Assembly: GCA_944474755.1 (NCBI GenBank)
Contig: OX104123.1
Location: 65,837,898 to 65,901,897, forward strand
DNA: 64,000 nt
Source of the DNA: Limnoperna fortunei
Lineage: Eukaryota > Mollusca > Bivalvia > Mytilida > Modiolidae
Reading direction: 5' to 3'
Shown here: positions 1 to 13,122 of the stretch, piece after piece
Position numbering within the stretch: the first letter of the stretch is position 1
Layout of the letters: every line of letters begins with the position of its first letter
Notes under the pieces: generated by a model
The model's database searches: none
What the model was told of the DNA's origin: nothing
Seen by the model: only the letters and a program-made list of their open reading frames with translations
Translations under genes and position numbers: made by a program

Positions 1-3000
1 CCACTACAAGCCAGCAATTGCATATTATTTTGATGTGACTAATGTATTACAATTTCCACAGGGAAGTAGTGCAGTGGATGATAAACTGAAAATAACAGCC
101 CCAGAAGAAAGCTCGATGTGTGGACCTGTTAGACTGGCTACAGGAGAAACCTATATCTTAACAGGTATTATCGTCATGTTATATATTTGCGTTGGTTTGT
201 TTTACGCCTCTTTCAATAATGATTGAGGTATAGCATTGCGTTTAGCTTTTATTGCCAAAGCCAGAGAATCCGATACAATCACCCGACCTTTAACAGGAAA
301 TCGTATATCCTTGCGAGTTAGGTTTTGAATAAAGCCCCACATTGCCAGGTAGGAATATATTTACGGACGCTGTAATACATATTTTGTAAAGTTTGCGATA
401 TAAAATGATTTTAAAAGGGCTGTAATTTTTATAATTTTTACTCTGTTTATTTAACGTTAATGTCAAATGTTTATTTGCTTTGTATTTAATAACACTAATT
501 GATTGATTGATTGCATGAATTCACGAGACGAGATGAAGTAAACAAACAACCAGTTCAGGCAATGGTGTTAAATTTTGTAAAAAGTACTAGTTAGAGGCAA
601 CAATTTTGATACTGTAGCAGCTACAACTAGACTAATGTTATCAGCATCAATTAAAGGGGGCTTTATCGTAAAAAGGAGCGCGACACTATTCAAACACTTC
701 TCGCTATGGTGTGCGGCAAGGCTTTTTGCTTTCGGCTTGTCGAAAGAGTATCACATATCCTCCACCATGGGATACGTGTACATGCTGGGCAGCTCCGTCG
801 GTCGAACACTGGGAACCGTCACTCAATGGTCTAAATATAGCAATACATAAAATGTAATTAAAGTATATATGAATGATTTGTGCTTAATACAACTATTTTA
901 TAATTACAAATCTAAATAACTGTCTATATAACTTGTTATCTTGTAGCATTTTCGTATATGAATGGCATTGAAGTAAGTTTATGTGATTTCATCACCAAAG
1001 CAAAAGATATCAGTTCGGAGGCTTTAAACGGAATTTCCAGTGCTTATAGACAGAGTTGTGAATGCCAGGTATAAGAGTTTATTTCACTTCATTATATTTT
1101 ATTAGCCATTTAAATAATCTGCTTGTGCTCTAAGGACCACTCTCAAGACTAAAACGAGTTCAATAATTTGAAAACGGTAAAAGTTGGATTGAAGGTAAAC
1201 TGAATTATAAATAAGACCTCGGGCACACTTCTTTTAATACTTAAATCTGAAAAATGTTTTATTTGTGAATCAAAACCAGTTTCAACCATTTATAACACGT
1301 ATGTTCCAATTATCTGATTTTAAACATGGCTGTCAATGAAACATAAATTCGAATCAATTTTATTTTTAATTTTCACATGTTTCGAAATCAAGTTTTTGCT
1401 TCAAAACGATGTGACATTGAAATGATCTTTAAGATTCAAGTAAAAGAAAGGCGCCCCAATATGTGACTATACATCTATACTAAATGCCAACCCCACTTCG
1501 AAAAATTTGTTTGCTTGCATTTTTTCATTACTCTATATTTTACCTTTTTATTACGAAAATTCAGTAGAAAAAATGTAGATACGATAACCTGTCCATGTTT
1601 TATAATATGCCTCTGGTGTTAAGTTGTTACAAATCGTCCTTGACTTTTGCTAATAATAAGTTAGCCATTATTGTTTCTAAATGGACCTTACGATGTTTAC
1701 AAATGTTCGTCTGCTTTCGTGACGTTCAATGGTATTCGGACAAACCGCGAGACTTTTCCCGCCATAACTGCAGACGACATTACCCGAAGGATTTCGAGTA
1801 GACAACAATCGATTGTTCCTAAATTACACTTCCGTTCTAATTGAGGTCAAATTTTAGCATGGAAAATCGCCCTTTGAAAATTTAAAAACTGTCATATTTC
1901 AAAACGCTGAATATCTCGAGGAAATAATTATTGATTTCAAAAAGTAAAATTCTTGATCTACAAAAGGAGCATAAGCTGAACCATACGCGGTAAGCAGTTT
2001 TCATTTTTCACGCAAAAAACACTCTCAACAATACGTCAACACTTAGTATAGTCTCTTTCTAAGGACGATGAGCTGTAACCAGTAATGATAGTTCAGTTGA
2101 GGTCGCCCAAGCGTTACTTGTATATTAGTTTCCGATTTTCTGCCTCTAGTACAATATACACTTTTTTCCGAAACATCATGTATTACCTATTTCGCGGCGG
2201 AGGGTTCAGGAAGAATAGCTTCATATCAGTAGGACAGCAAAGGCCCCGATTTGACAGATAAAGGTCAATTTAACGCCGTAAAAGTTACCCGTATGTAAAC
2301 CAAAAATTTCTTAACAGCGCCACCTATAAAAATTGTTTAGGTCAGGAGAAATTGGCGAGGTTATGTTTTTCTTAAATTAAATCGTTAAATTAAATGTAAC
2401 AATTTATACGTAATACAGGAATCGATCAAGGGTATATTTTGATGCATGACTGTATGTATGCGACACAGATATAATCAACAGATTGCGTAAGATCTATGAT
2501 ACAAAATCGTCATTTTTTTACGTAAACATGGCGCGGGCCGTTTGTTTACAAATTTATTCAAAAGTAAAAGCTGACACAATTTTATTCCCGGCCCTTTTTA
2601 TGTATTTTTACAACTGTTTATTCTTTATTAACCAATAGTTTTTCTCGTTATGCCAGTCGAAATGTGTCACCATCTCTGGTAAAAAGCCACGAGGTTGTTT
2701 ACCAACATGACCAAAACACGTGTGAGTTTTCAAATGTTGACGAACACATTTCATGTTTAATCCACGAAACTGTCGTTTTGAAGAAGAAATGTTTGTTTAA
2801 ATTTGACATTAAGCATGACTCGTTAAAAGTCTAGTATATAACGAATTCCCAAGAATTATTTTGTGCCAAAACACGGTGCAATTTGACAGGAATTGAGGAA
2901 AGCTCCATGTGCCTTCGTGTTAGTAGTGAATTTGGACACACAGCGTACGTAAGTCGTATAATAGTTTCAAATATGCTGTCTGTTGATAATTAAATGTTGA

Positions 3001-6000
3001 TATATGTTTTTGGCATTTAATAACGTATATTACACGTAGAGTGACATAGGCCCCTACCCCCCCTTTTCACACACACAACCACCCACACTTTTAAGAGGGT
3101 GAACCTTTAAGGAATGAAAAATTAATATTGAATTCCAACAATCACACAGTTTAATGATGCCTATAAAATTCTATAACCAACCATGTCATATACTGTGGCC
3201 TCCACAACTTCTAGTTGAATTAAGATTTTTTCAGCTGGCCCATACATGTAGGTTACTTTTTACAACCGATGAAGTTAAATACCATACTGCAAAATAACTA
3301 GTTAATATTTCTGACATTTATTGCTGTCATTATTTTGCAACTTATTGCTGTTTAAAACAAGTATGGGTCTTTATTATTTATAACTGAAGCTGTTTTACGT
3401 GTATAGATGCATTTTGACTACCATATTAAGTCAAATGTAGCATTATGCAGTTAAAAACAAAGAATTTATTTAATTTTAGAATTTAAAGGAATTGCTTAAA
3501 TTTATTTATATGGAGAAATTTATATACATGTCGAGTATTTTATAAATAGGCTTTGCTATTTTATGTCTGAACAAAGTAAGCTTGGGAGATTAAATCTTGA
3601 GCAGTAAATAAATTTTTTGGACTGCATTGTGATAGTATAAATTCCATTTTTTACAAACATTATCGAGTTAGCTATTAGGTAGAAAATTTATGTAATGATG
3701 GTTTCTGCACTTGGTATAGATTTGCTTCTTGCTAATATTCATTGAATGTGAAGCTGATATTGAATGGCATAATTAACATTTCTTGATAAACCAATTAGTA
3801 AACTTAAGCATCCTTTCCACAAAAAATTTAGACTTTAAATAAACACTTAAATCAAACTGGTATTGTTTAATATTATTTTATAGTTTACAAAAATGTGATA
3901 TTAAAATTTATGGAAACTTATCTCCAGCAAGAAGTAAGATTTAAAAAACTGGCAGCTATTAACATAATTTTAAAATCTGTGATCATACCTTAACAAAAGA
4001 AAAAAGGGAAATAAAATGTGAATTAAGTTCTGTGTATAAAAAGAACATTTTTAAAAGAAATTTATAAAAATAATAGTGTCAGTAGATCTATTTTATAGAC
4101 AGAGATATTAAATCCTAAAAATTAGTTGTTGACCCTAGCATGTGAGTTTATAAAGCAATCTAAATCACAGGCATTTGGGGTCAGTATAATTTGTTTCTAT
4201 GGAATAAAATGCCAGTTAATGAGTTTTATAACATGTATTCACTCATTCGATAAGTTAATATCAGTCTGACATGTCTCAATGCAATATATTGCCCTCAGAA
4301 AAATGATAAATTTCTCATTGTAGTATAGACTAATTATGAGAAATTCATGCAAAGAGAAAAAATTTATAAACAGGCAGCTAATAACGCAATTTTGTGCTAT
4401 CTTCTGTTAATTAAAACTGGATGTAAAAAGAAAATACCAAGACAACAAAGTCTCTGTAAATTATCAAATGTCCTTAATTGTTCATGTTTATATAACTTAG
4501 GTTTTTTGATAAAATTAAGATGGTCAGAAACTTTTGGATTACTAAAATTTGTATTATATTGTATTTCTGTTATTTCCATTTTTTTAAATATAATTTTGTA
4601 TTTTACTGGACCCATAGTTGTTATTATGCCTGAATAAATTAATATAAATTTAATGTTTTGCAAATAATATGTTTAAATCTTGTATAGTTTTATGTAGTTT
4701 ATGGAGTTTTTTCACTATTTATACTGACTGAAATAAGTGTCGTGTAATTGAATAAAAAAGAAAGAAACATTGTTTCCATTCTGCTTATGGGTCACTAATA
4801 TTCACTGTATCTTGCATTGTGTCTACTTAGTCAATCTTAGTGGACTTTAAAACTCTTGCAAGGAAAATTTGCGACATTGAGAATTTTAAGGGTAGCATAT
4901 CGACTGATGTGTTAAGCTAGGACAAGGAGTGCAACTTTCCTTGTACAAACCCTACAAGCTGCTGTCAGTGTAAAAAGCGTAGGGTCTTTCATGCTACAAG
5001 AAAAAGGCATTTTTTGTCCTTTACTTTTACATTGTTTTCCAATGGCAGACAAAAATATTTGTCTACATGGTTTCCTGAATTTTGTTCAGCTTGAATATAT
5101 ACATGTATATATTGAACAATCATGTTGATTTGGTATTTCTATAATATATTTTAATGATTGTTATGATTATACCACACTTTTTTTTTCTAATGCACACACA
5201 GCTCCAAAAATTTACCATTACATTGCAAATGTATTTCAGCCTCCCCCCTTTTTGTAGAAAAAGCTGACACAAATTTGTTCAAAGAGGTTTTGAGACCCAC
5301 AAATTACACAAAAGACGTAATACTATTATATATTATATATTTTATAAGTACTGATATGTTATCTATTCTACTTTGGCAGACAGATGCTAAATATTTTTCG
5401 AAGCGTACATCGAGTTGCATCCAGCACCCCCCTTTTCGGCATTTTGTCACCGAAAAAGCTGACACAAATTTGTTCCCGGGGGGTTTGAAAGCTGAAAATT
5501 GGACCGAAGACGTAATATTATAATTGATTTAATAATTTATAGGTCGCGATTTGTCACCATTATTATTTATATTTTTAATTTAGAGTTTTCTGTACGGCGA
5601 GTGCCGAGTTCAGATCAAAACATGCCACTTCAAAGGGCATTTTAACCTAGTAAATTAAAACTATACAGAACAAAATTTCTATAAATGACAGGTAATTGTC
5701 TTAGGACTTAGCTGTATTTTATTTTATTGATGTATGTTACGACAGTGCTACGTACGATAACGAAAACTGAGACACTATCACGCTTACAAAAAACCGACAA
5801 AAAGTTGACCTTTAGTCACGTGACTGAAGTCGTTAAAAATCGGCCATTACAGGCGTTTGCTTTCCTACTGATATGTTTAAACATTATATTAGTAAAAACT
5901 GTTAAGTATAATCGTGCATGTTATATGACACATGTCAACACACCAATTGTAACAAACATGTAGTAAATGTTTGACATGCATTTTCCATGTCTCAACACTT

Positions 6001-7123
6001 TACCCATTTATTTATTTGTTTTTGTTTTGCATAATGCTTGTTGTTGGTGTTTGTATTTGTAAGCCGAGCTTGGTAATGTTGCCACGTTTGTTTTCGTCTT
6101 CAGTACATGGCTATTTATGAACGCAACTGAAATATGTACTTATACGCTAGCGAAAGTTAAACAACGCTTTAGGACTGGGCTTCTTTACATTCGACTGCCT
6201 CATTAATGCTGAATATCGTTTAGATCTGGACACTCCATAAATATAACCTTATTCTGTTGTAAGAGATACCGTGTTGAACGTAATGTATTCGCACGTGTTT
6301 TTATCATTCATTAATGTAAAGTTTTACCACGTACAAAGGTGCATGATATGGGTTCAAGAATTAGTCAATGTGTCTGGCAGCTTTTTACTATTGCCTTTTC
6401 ATAGTCAAAGGACAGTGTATCTATTCACGCTAAGGCTAGTAACTTATGTTCAACCATTCCGTGACTGTTCATTTGCGCCGTTTCTGGTATTTAAACGTAT
6501 CCTCAGACGTTCAAAGGGTCCAGGTAGCACAGTTGAAGTCGTGGGCTATAACTCTAGCGGACTGCCCAACATGTAGTCCAGTTATGTATTGTTCTCTGTT
6601 GTGGAATTCAATCGTGGCATAATTTCTGTGTCAAAACTTATAACGACAATCAATTTGTTACGCCATTTCTATCTATACCAAAGTACGAAATCATTAACAT
6701 TTTAATTTAAAACGATGTTTATTGCCATGTGTGTCCCGCGAGTGGCCTAAGGTACATATGTTCTTTAAAATTAGTGACAAATCATTCAGGCGAACAATAA
6801 TTTAAATGTGAATATTTATTCGTTATAATTTAATATTTTACCTCGTAAGATTACAAAGGTACAAATCTCATTTTAGAAAGATTCAAATATTACATTATAA
6901 TTGCTCTAAAATTAATTGACGACGTTTGCTGGTGTTTTAAATAAAGAATTGTTAGGATATTTCAACATTACAATGTTTAATTTTTCAGCCACCGTACGAT
7001 TATGAGCTTGACGGTCCTGTTGTAGCAAGGAATCTGGGCCAGTGTGGTTCTCCTCTTCCTTCATGCAGTTGGGACGCACTATGTGTAAAAGATTCCAGTG
7101 GCCAATGCAACTGGACTTGTTAG
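1..7123 (+). CDS. TIMP: TIMP (tissue inhibitor of metalloproteinases), 3' part of gene, three exons
   Basis: Secreted inhibitor that chelates the catalytic zinc of matrix metalloproteinases through its N-terminal NTR fold. Exons seen: 1-164 (5' end lies outside the window), 947-1068 and 6989-7123, joined in phases 1 and 0 with GT/AG ends. Exon 1 reads ...KITAPEESSMCGP then GETYILTG, the TIMP 'C-G-V-x-L...YLIAG' segment. Exon 2 has VSLCDFI and ends YRQSCECQ, closely matching the 'ITLCDFI...HRYQMGCEC' block of vertebrate TIMPs. Exon 3 ends SGQCNWTC and stop, like the 'DGSCAWYRG' end of the C-terminal domain, but only 44 residues follow CECQ, so the C-terminal domain is much shorter than in vertebrate TIMPs. 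Signal peptide and the N-terminal Cys are off the left edge. The 5.9-kb last intron carries repeats. I see no stops or frameshifts. Sure of the family; exact paralogue unknown. Confidence 0.85.
1661..2065 (+). repeat. Dispersed repeat, copy 1 (partner at 40607-41000)
   Basis: About 400 bases that match 40607-41000 in the same orientation, including the shared stretch TATTCGGACAAACCGCGAGA and 'ATCTACAAAAGG'. Divergence is moderate with several indels. It lies in the last TIMP intron. No coding frame is conserved between the two copies, so this is a dispersed non-coding repeat of unknown class. Confidence 0.75.
2066..5235. other. AT-rich TIMP intron, no gene seen
   Basis: Intron sequence of the TIMP gene. 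Open frames here, such as 4347-4637 on one strand with 4397-4663 on the other, are AT-rich and overlap on both strands, so neither is credible. A short piece at 2560-2600 (AAAAGCTGACACAA) recurs at 5261 and 5454. Confidence 0.5.
5236..5527 (+). repeat. Imperfect tandem pair with shared AAAAAGCTGACACAAATTTG core
   Basis: Two related units, about 5236-5330 and 5425-5527. Each has a run of Cs, AAAAAGCTGACACAAATTTG, then GACGTAATA(C/T)TAT. A third partial copy of the core is at 2565. Probably pieces of a dispersed repeat; the class is unknown. Confidence 0.5.
5528..6988. other. TIMP intron remainder, no gene seen
   Basis: No splice-bounded coding exon was recognised here. The open frame 6271-6576 (101 codons) lacks a recognisable domain and lies inside the TIMP intron, so it is not called. 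Confidence 0.4.
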
Positions 7124-7139
7124 CATATAGCTAAAAAGA

Positions 7140-7145
7140 AATAAA
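7140..7145 (+). terminator. Poly(A) signal AATAAA for the TIMP gene
   Basis: A canonical AATAAA lies 17 bases after the TAG stop at 7121-7123, which supports exon 3 as the terminal exon with a very short 3' UTR. Confidence 0.5.
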
Positions 7146-7369
7146 ATATATATACATTTTGTAGTTTTGACATACAGCAATTTCATGCCTCTTTTCAACT
7201 GTATAATTGTCCAATTTTTCAGCTTTATTTAAGTCCATTGTTGTAGGAAATGGAAGCCAGGATTACGACAAGAATCGTGGTTGCCTTATTACGTAGAAAA
7301 TTTGACATCTAAGGCCCTTAATAGCTGCATCGTTGGCAATGCTTTTTTTAAAATCATCTTGGCGCCTCA

Positions 7370-7600
7370 AGACCTAGGTGTTAAGGTAGTTCTTCTACTA
7401 TTGATCATGTGATTTGTCAACAGAGGTTGCAATTTCAAGTCTCATTGCAGGCAGGGTGAGCTATGTCTATATAATCTAAATTGGAAAGGATTGCAAGTTT
7501 TCGGGCGTTTTCTCCGGCATCCTCCCAAAAGAACAAACTTGATGCCATTATATAACTGAAAAGTTGCTGAAAGTGGTGTTAAATACCAAACAAACAAATA
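7370..7600 (+). mobile_element. SINE-like element with 'ATAACTGAAAAGTTGCTGAA' tail
   Basis: It ends with ATAACTGAAAAGTTGCTGAA, then GTGTTAAATACCAAACAAA repeats and CCTCC upstream. This resembles the conserved 3' domains of bivalve SINEs ('...TCCTCCC...GAAATATTG...GCGTTAAA'). The 5' limit is approximate and no target-site duplication was found. Confidence 0.5.
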
Positions 7601-9210
7601 AGATCAATTCATATATACATGTAGCACAAGACAGTAACATAAATATGTCATGTTGTGATATTTGACAACATATTACGACATGTTATTTCAAAGTTTGAAG
7701 TTTCTTTCTGTTTGTGATTTTAACGTTTAATTATCCTACCAATTATCGGATTAAGAGATTAAGCTTAATTAATCTTACTTTTGGGGTTAAAGTATTTAAT
7801 AAGTAATATTCTTTTTTATTATAACTATTTGAGAAGTCTCGACATGACATATGTGAGTGACAACGTATTTTTAGAATTCCGATATTAAAGTGGACAGTAA
7901 TATTTGTTAATCAGTTCTGATCAACGAAAATCTACTGTGCGGCAGCTGTTACGAATCTTAATTGTTCTACAGTGATTTTCCGTGGTGCAATAATACTGGA
8001 CATTCCGTTTGTATTTGAACTCCTTTGTTAACTGTGTATTCTGTTGCTTAGTGCATTTGTTTAATATAAAAGTTGAAATCTCAATTATCTCTCGCATCTA
8101 CGTGCTAGTTTATTGCTCATTTGTCATTTGTGGTATCCGCAAAAACCAATTGAAATATAAATTTATAATCATAGCTTTAGCAGTTGACTGTTATAAACTC
8201 GCATTTTCAAAAAAGTTACAAGAATCTGTAATGAAGTTTTTGTACTTATAGCTTGAATAAATTGGACACTTTCTTTACTTTATACTGTGGCCTTAGGGGC
8301 ATGGAATCTTAGACCTCCACAAGTAGTTCTACTTGCATACATTTTTATTTCTTGCATGTTAAGTTTACTAAAATTGTTTTGATCTGCCCTATTTATTGCT
8401 GCCGGTTTGAAATGCGGATAATTTTTCCCTTTGCAGCAGCTACAATGCGGCTTTCTTGTATTCGAAAAAAGTCTTGAACGTGTAAGGCGGAACAGACACT
8501 CACCATGCACATTAAAATTTGTTTAAATCATATAAATTATTACGAAATCTGCATATTAAACAATTGAAAAATTAAGATCAGTTACTAAGTTTCAACCGTT
8601 ATAAGAGTGTTAGTGACCTATAGCAATTTAATGTGTTAATGTTTCTTGAGTTATTAAGGAAGTCAAATAAGTACATTTCTGCATTTAAGGTTTCCATTTT
8701 GAATGTCAGTCATATAGCGATTGAATATTTTAAAACATTTGCTTTGAACCTGTTGTTTTCACAGAAAAATAAATAATTTATTTTCTTTATTGTTTACGAG
8801 AGGCAATTAAAAATGCTTTTGTGGCCAATGTAGTCAATAGAACACAGATGCCTCCATGTTAGGAAAAGTCTTTAGTTGAAATTTAAAACAAAATTTTTGT
8901 TTGGTTACTTTTGGTTTCCTGTAATTTTTTTAAAAGCTAAATTTAAACATTTCAAATACTATATAAATACAATGTTTAGCGTTACCAACTAAATTGAATG
9001 GTGGCAACATCAGAATAATAAAAGAATAGTTAACCATAACGTTTGGTTGCAATTCAGTACATGGTTTCAGAGGAGTGTGAAAAAAGTTAACAAATGAGAT
9101 GCCAAGTGATGGCAAAAGCACACACAACTCATCAAGGCAACTGTGTGTTTAAGAATTGAACATAATGTACATTTGTATATAAGCTGAAACTATACCATGG
9201 TGTCAGTCAC
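7601..9210. other. Intergenic AT-rich stretch, no supported gene
   Basis: No domain or coherent exon chain was seen. The minus-strand frame 8280-8510 has some Cys and a GT at its 5' side, but no recognisable family. Confidence 0.35.
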
Positions 9211-10154
9211 CTCTATGAACAGATGAAATATGAACTAGAATGTGTCTTTTGGATGAGCGTATTTTTTGACAGACTTTGCACATAAAAGCGAATTTTCCCC
9301 TTGGTCCTTCAAACACCGTGTACACACATCTTGTATCACTTGCATCTTCCATTTTTAGCTGAAAATAAATGCAGTTAAAGCAACATGCTGCATTAGATTG
9401 TATCTTTATTAATTTTATTAGAACATGTTTTAAATGTACATTATTTTGTCTATAAATAATTGATATACAAGCAATTTGCACGTCATGTGCAAAGTGTCCA
9501 ATCTCCTCTAACTAACATAGCAATTTTCAACACAGAATTTGGGACCAAAAATTGATAACATACATGTAAAACCTCATGCGACGCCATTATTATTTTACAT
9601 CCCTATTTCTTTCACCCTACCCTTAAGATTATATTAACATTTCGAAACAAGCACTTTCAAAATCCAGGTTGCTTCCCCATTGATTTAAGGTAAAATAATT
9701 TATAACAAAAATAAAATAATTTGCCTACCCTGTGAGTTATGGAAATTTGTCTTGAAATATTTTCCAAATTTTGTAAAACAATATGTATAAAATGTTTTAA
9801 AGTCTCGCATTCGGTCAAATGTGAACTACTCGGCCTTTCAAGATTCGAGAAGAAAAACCTTGGATGCATAAGTGGATAGATCGCACTAGTATTTACACTT
9901 TCTGATATAAGGATAAAATACAAGTGAGCATAAGAAAATTGTGGACAAGTTATCAGTATGGGACTATGAACGAATCGACTTGGGGACAGATTGTCAGGGG
10001 ATGTATCTTCTATAGAATTCAAAAGAGGTGCATTAAATATTAATACGCATGAAATTAACTCTGAATTACTGATCTTCCTATTCTGACCAAAGTTTTGCAG
10101 AAAAGGTCTTTCTGAATGTATGCAGATATCTATCAGTCGCTGTGTAGCCGTCAT
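9211..10154 (-). CDS. Unrecognised gene with a C2H2 zinc finger (partial model)
   Basis: The supported exon is 9358-9211, with acceptor ...TTTTCAG just upstream and donor AG|GTGACT. It encodes about 50 residues from MEDASDTRC and contains one classical finger, C-x2-C-x12-H-x4-H (CKVCQKI...HILVHISSVH), which suggests nucleic-acid binding. A 165-codon open frame at 10154-9657 on the same strand begins MTATQRLIDICIHSERPF just beside a divergent gene start and may hold the first exon. How the two parts splice is not resolved and the rest of the gene may lie downstream. The finger exon is fairly solid; the 5' exon is speculative. Confidence 0.4.
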
Positions 10155-10306
10155 GTTTTAAACAGAACCAAATTGACTAATTGGCCAATCGCTACAGATA
10201 ATGAGGAAAATTTTAAAACACCAATTTGATTGGTTATAACATTTCGTCTGCTTTGGCGGCAAAATTGTTGGCGCGAAGTATTTTCATTATCATCATTTTG
10301 AAAGCG
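10155..10306. promoter_or_regulatory. Possible shared promoter of a divergent gene pair
   Basis: A 152-base gap separates a minus-strand ATG (10154) from a plus-strand ATG (10307). It is locally richer in GC than its surroundings (TTTGGCGGCAAAATTG, TTGGCGCGAAG), as expected of a bidirectional promoter. No TATA box is evident. It depends on both weak gene models being right. Confidence 0.3.
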
Positions 10307-11706
10307 ATGTCGGTCATCCCGATGTCAAGGAACTACGTCGCCAAAGAATACTATGGAGTTTGTCACTGGACAAATGATGGTAATCGACTAAGCGTTCATA
10401 ACCTGAAACATGCTGTGGCAGTTTAGACTTCTACAAATTGGAGGTACTGTAAGGGGTAGAACACAATTGGCATTGATTAAAGAAAGAAAAAAAAACTTGT
10501 GTTCCCATACTTAAAATAGTCTGGTTGTAGGTTGGTCCCAGAACTTTTTAGTTTTTCAAAAGTGTTTTAACATTTCAAATTTGCCTGATACAAGTAAAAA
10601 TGGAATTTTTATATTTTCACCAGTTTAAATTACTATTTAGCGTGTCGATTGACAAATTAAGCAAACCCCTGTTTTTACTTTGCCTTTCATCATGCGTCTC
10701 ACAGCAATTTGCTGACTACTTGACAAAACCACTTAACCCAATGCAACAATGGGAATTAGCAGGTTTGGCATCTTAAAACATGTTTAACCCCACATTTCTG
10801 TACTAAATATGTATTAAGTATACCCTTTAATAAAGGTCATTAGGGATACATATTATCACCTTAAATTCTATTATAGTTTTGTAAAGTATAAAACATAATT
10901 TTCATATGTCAAATAACCAATTTATACAAAAAAATTTCAAAAGCTGCAAATTAAAAAATATGGTAACTTTATATGATGTTTTTAAAGCATGGAGCTAAAA
11001 GCTTTACAAATTTCATTTTTGATAAACAAGCTATGACAACTTGTAAGCATGCTCTTGGAGGATGAATGTGACAGTTTTATGGAAAAAGTATGGTAAGTTT
11101 AGAAAACGCTAAAGTACAATGTACAGTTATTCTTCTTGTCCGTCTGTACATTTTTTGTATGAATTGTTTTCAATATTTATACTGAAAGTTGCTAATTGTT
11201 AATAGCAAAGACTTCTATTTGTAATGTATTTAAGCTCTCCACCCTGTCTGTACACGTGTCCTGAAATTTAGTTTAAGATTTTCTTTATTTTTAGGAAAAG
11301 GTAAAGATTCAACACCTACATGTACAGAAACATCTGTACCCAATACAGTCAAAAATATGAAAAAAAAAAATTTAAGAAAAGGACACCAAAGTTCAGAAGA
11401 CAAAGAGGAATCAAAAAGTACTTGTGTAGGAATTTTAAATTGTTAATTTATTTAACATGCGGTTGCATATACTGGTATTCTGATAATCGCAAAAGACGCA
11501 ATGCATGTGTATACAATGACCATCTAGATGCGACAATTTTAACAATAATGCAAATTACACAAAATTATTTTTTTTGACAATTCGCATTTTTTGCTAATAC
11601 TCCTGTACAAATATTTGGCATAAAGTGACTACCCATGATGTTATTTACCCTTCGATGATTTTTCTTAAATTTTTTTCAGCAATTGGATTACAAGAAGAGA
11701 CACTGA
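10307..11706 (+). CDS. Small lysine-rich protein, three-exon model, unrecognised
   Basis: Proposed exons: 10307-10379 (ATG start, MSVIPMSRNYVAKEYYGV..., donor G|GTAATC), 11295-11425 (acceptor TTTTTAG, donor TGT|GTAGGA) and 11680-11706 (acceptor TTTTTTTCAG, ending QLDYKKRH and TGA). Phases 1 and 0 agree at both joints, giving 76 residues with no stop. Exon 2 is Lys, Thr and Ser rich with a KNMKKKNLRKGH stretch, perhaps nuclear. No known domain was recognised. The splice-phase agreement is the main support; an alternative is that this is only the 5' end of a longer gene. Confidence 0.35.
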
Positions 11707-13011
11707 AAACGTTTACAAACTTCTGACCAAAAAGAGAAGGTTTGTGTGACTTATTAAAATTTGAATATAAACATTAAAAACCGATAAAATGTATTATTTC
11801 CTTAAACAAATATTGGGAACTAAGTATCATGTATTTCAGTCAGAATGATCTATTAAGTCTTAGATAAAAAAAAGTCTGATTCCTTGTTGCCTTAAGTAAA
11901 CTGAACTTCATTTTGTTCCTATTTGATCATGCTGACAGCTATATTTTATTGTTTGATTTGGAGGAGCTGTAACCTTTAAAGAAAATTGAGAGTCAAACTT
12001 GCAAAAGAATTGCTTTTGTTGTGAAGTTAAAATTGTGAACAGCAATGTTTGAGAGTTATTTGACATGTAGTATATTGAATATAGAATAGGCAATAATTTT
12101 TAATAACATATTTCTCAGCAGGGTATCTGGACGAGACTGCGTCATACCCAAGTGAGAAAACCAGAATCTGAAAACCATTCGCCTTTTTTAAAATTCCTAA
12201 TAGAAAGAGTGTTCGTTTAGTTAGGAAAGTGTTTTTGCAAGGGAACGTTTTTATGAAGAACAAACTTTGAACTCTTGTTTGCTTTACAAAAAAGCAAGTT
12301 TCTCCTTTTGATGCAGCCCGTCTTGATGCTTTCATGTAATACAATATCCAAGCACAGTTTTTATTGTTTGTTCATGACACGGAAATAGGTATATATTATA
12401 TACAGTCTTCACGGTTTAAATTTTTGAAGCACAACCCCCAAAATGGTATTTTTACTATATTTTTTGGCTTGTAACTCAATAATATGTGTAAATTTTACTG
12501 GTCCTAAATATTTTATCAGGTAGTGTTTTTCTTGAATGAGTCCAGTGTGCCTATCGTTAAAGGATAATTTGTATAAAAGGGTAATTTTTATAAACGATCA
12601 CAAAAATGCTGTTGTATGTATGAATTGGTATTGTCATGAGGCATATTTGGTTGCTGTGCTCTAATTTGACTAGTTCCCTTTTTAAAAAGGGTAACTGGCT
12701 CTTGAATTGCTCATTATAAGTTTTGTATCCAAAATTATTTCCCAACAATTACACAGGGTATTTAATGTTGCAGTCATATCAGTCTGTGCTCTGCAGACCA
12801 CAAGATCATTTTTTGGAAGCCTTAAGTAATACTTTATTGAGATCTATGTAAATGAAAGGAGTAAATCTATGACGACAAGTTTTGTAGGGTTGCAAGTAAG
12901 TAAACTAGGCAACAATTTTGTCTTTTTCTTGTGTTTTGAGTTCGTGTCGAGAATTTCAATACACTGTTAGAGTGCACTTTGCAAACTATGAAAAATGTTG
13001 ATAATATAGGT
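11707..13011. other. Intergenic, no supported gene
   Basis: The open frames here (11908-12093, 12027-12344, 12557-12748, all minus) overlap one another in different frames and lack domains or convincing splice sites. Nothing else recognised. Confidence 0.4.
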
Positions 13012-13122
13012 TATTTACGTTTTGTGAAACGAGATGCGTTTTCTCGTCCATATCTCATCGAAGGGCGACAGCCCTGAGATGAGATGACGAGAAAATGCAT
13101 CGAGTTTTATAAAACGTAAATA
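13012..13122. repeat. Palindromic MITE or foldback element
   Basis: A long imperfect inverted repeat. TTATTTACGTTTTGTGAAAC and GTTTTATAAAACGTAAATAA form the outer arms, with inner arms GCGTTTTCTCGTC / GACGAGAAAATGC and ATCTCATC / GAGATGAGAT around the loop GAAGGGCGACAGCCCT. A transcript would form a hairpin of about 50 bp. TGACGTCAC follows at 13151, a motif that recurs near other hairpins in this window. Confidence 0.7.

Noticed and set aside
4347..4663. Hydrophobic small protein in the TIMP intron
   Set aside because: Frames on both strands overlap in very AT-rich sequence; no supporting signal.
9657..10154. 165-codon minus-strand frame as a complete protein
   Set aside because: No domain and AT-biased composition; only its first codons may be a real exon, so it is mentioned within a low-confidence model only.
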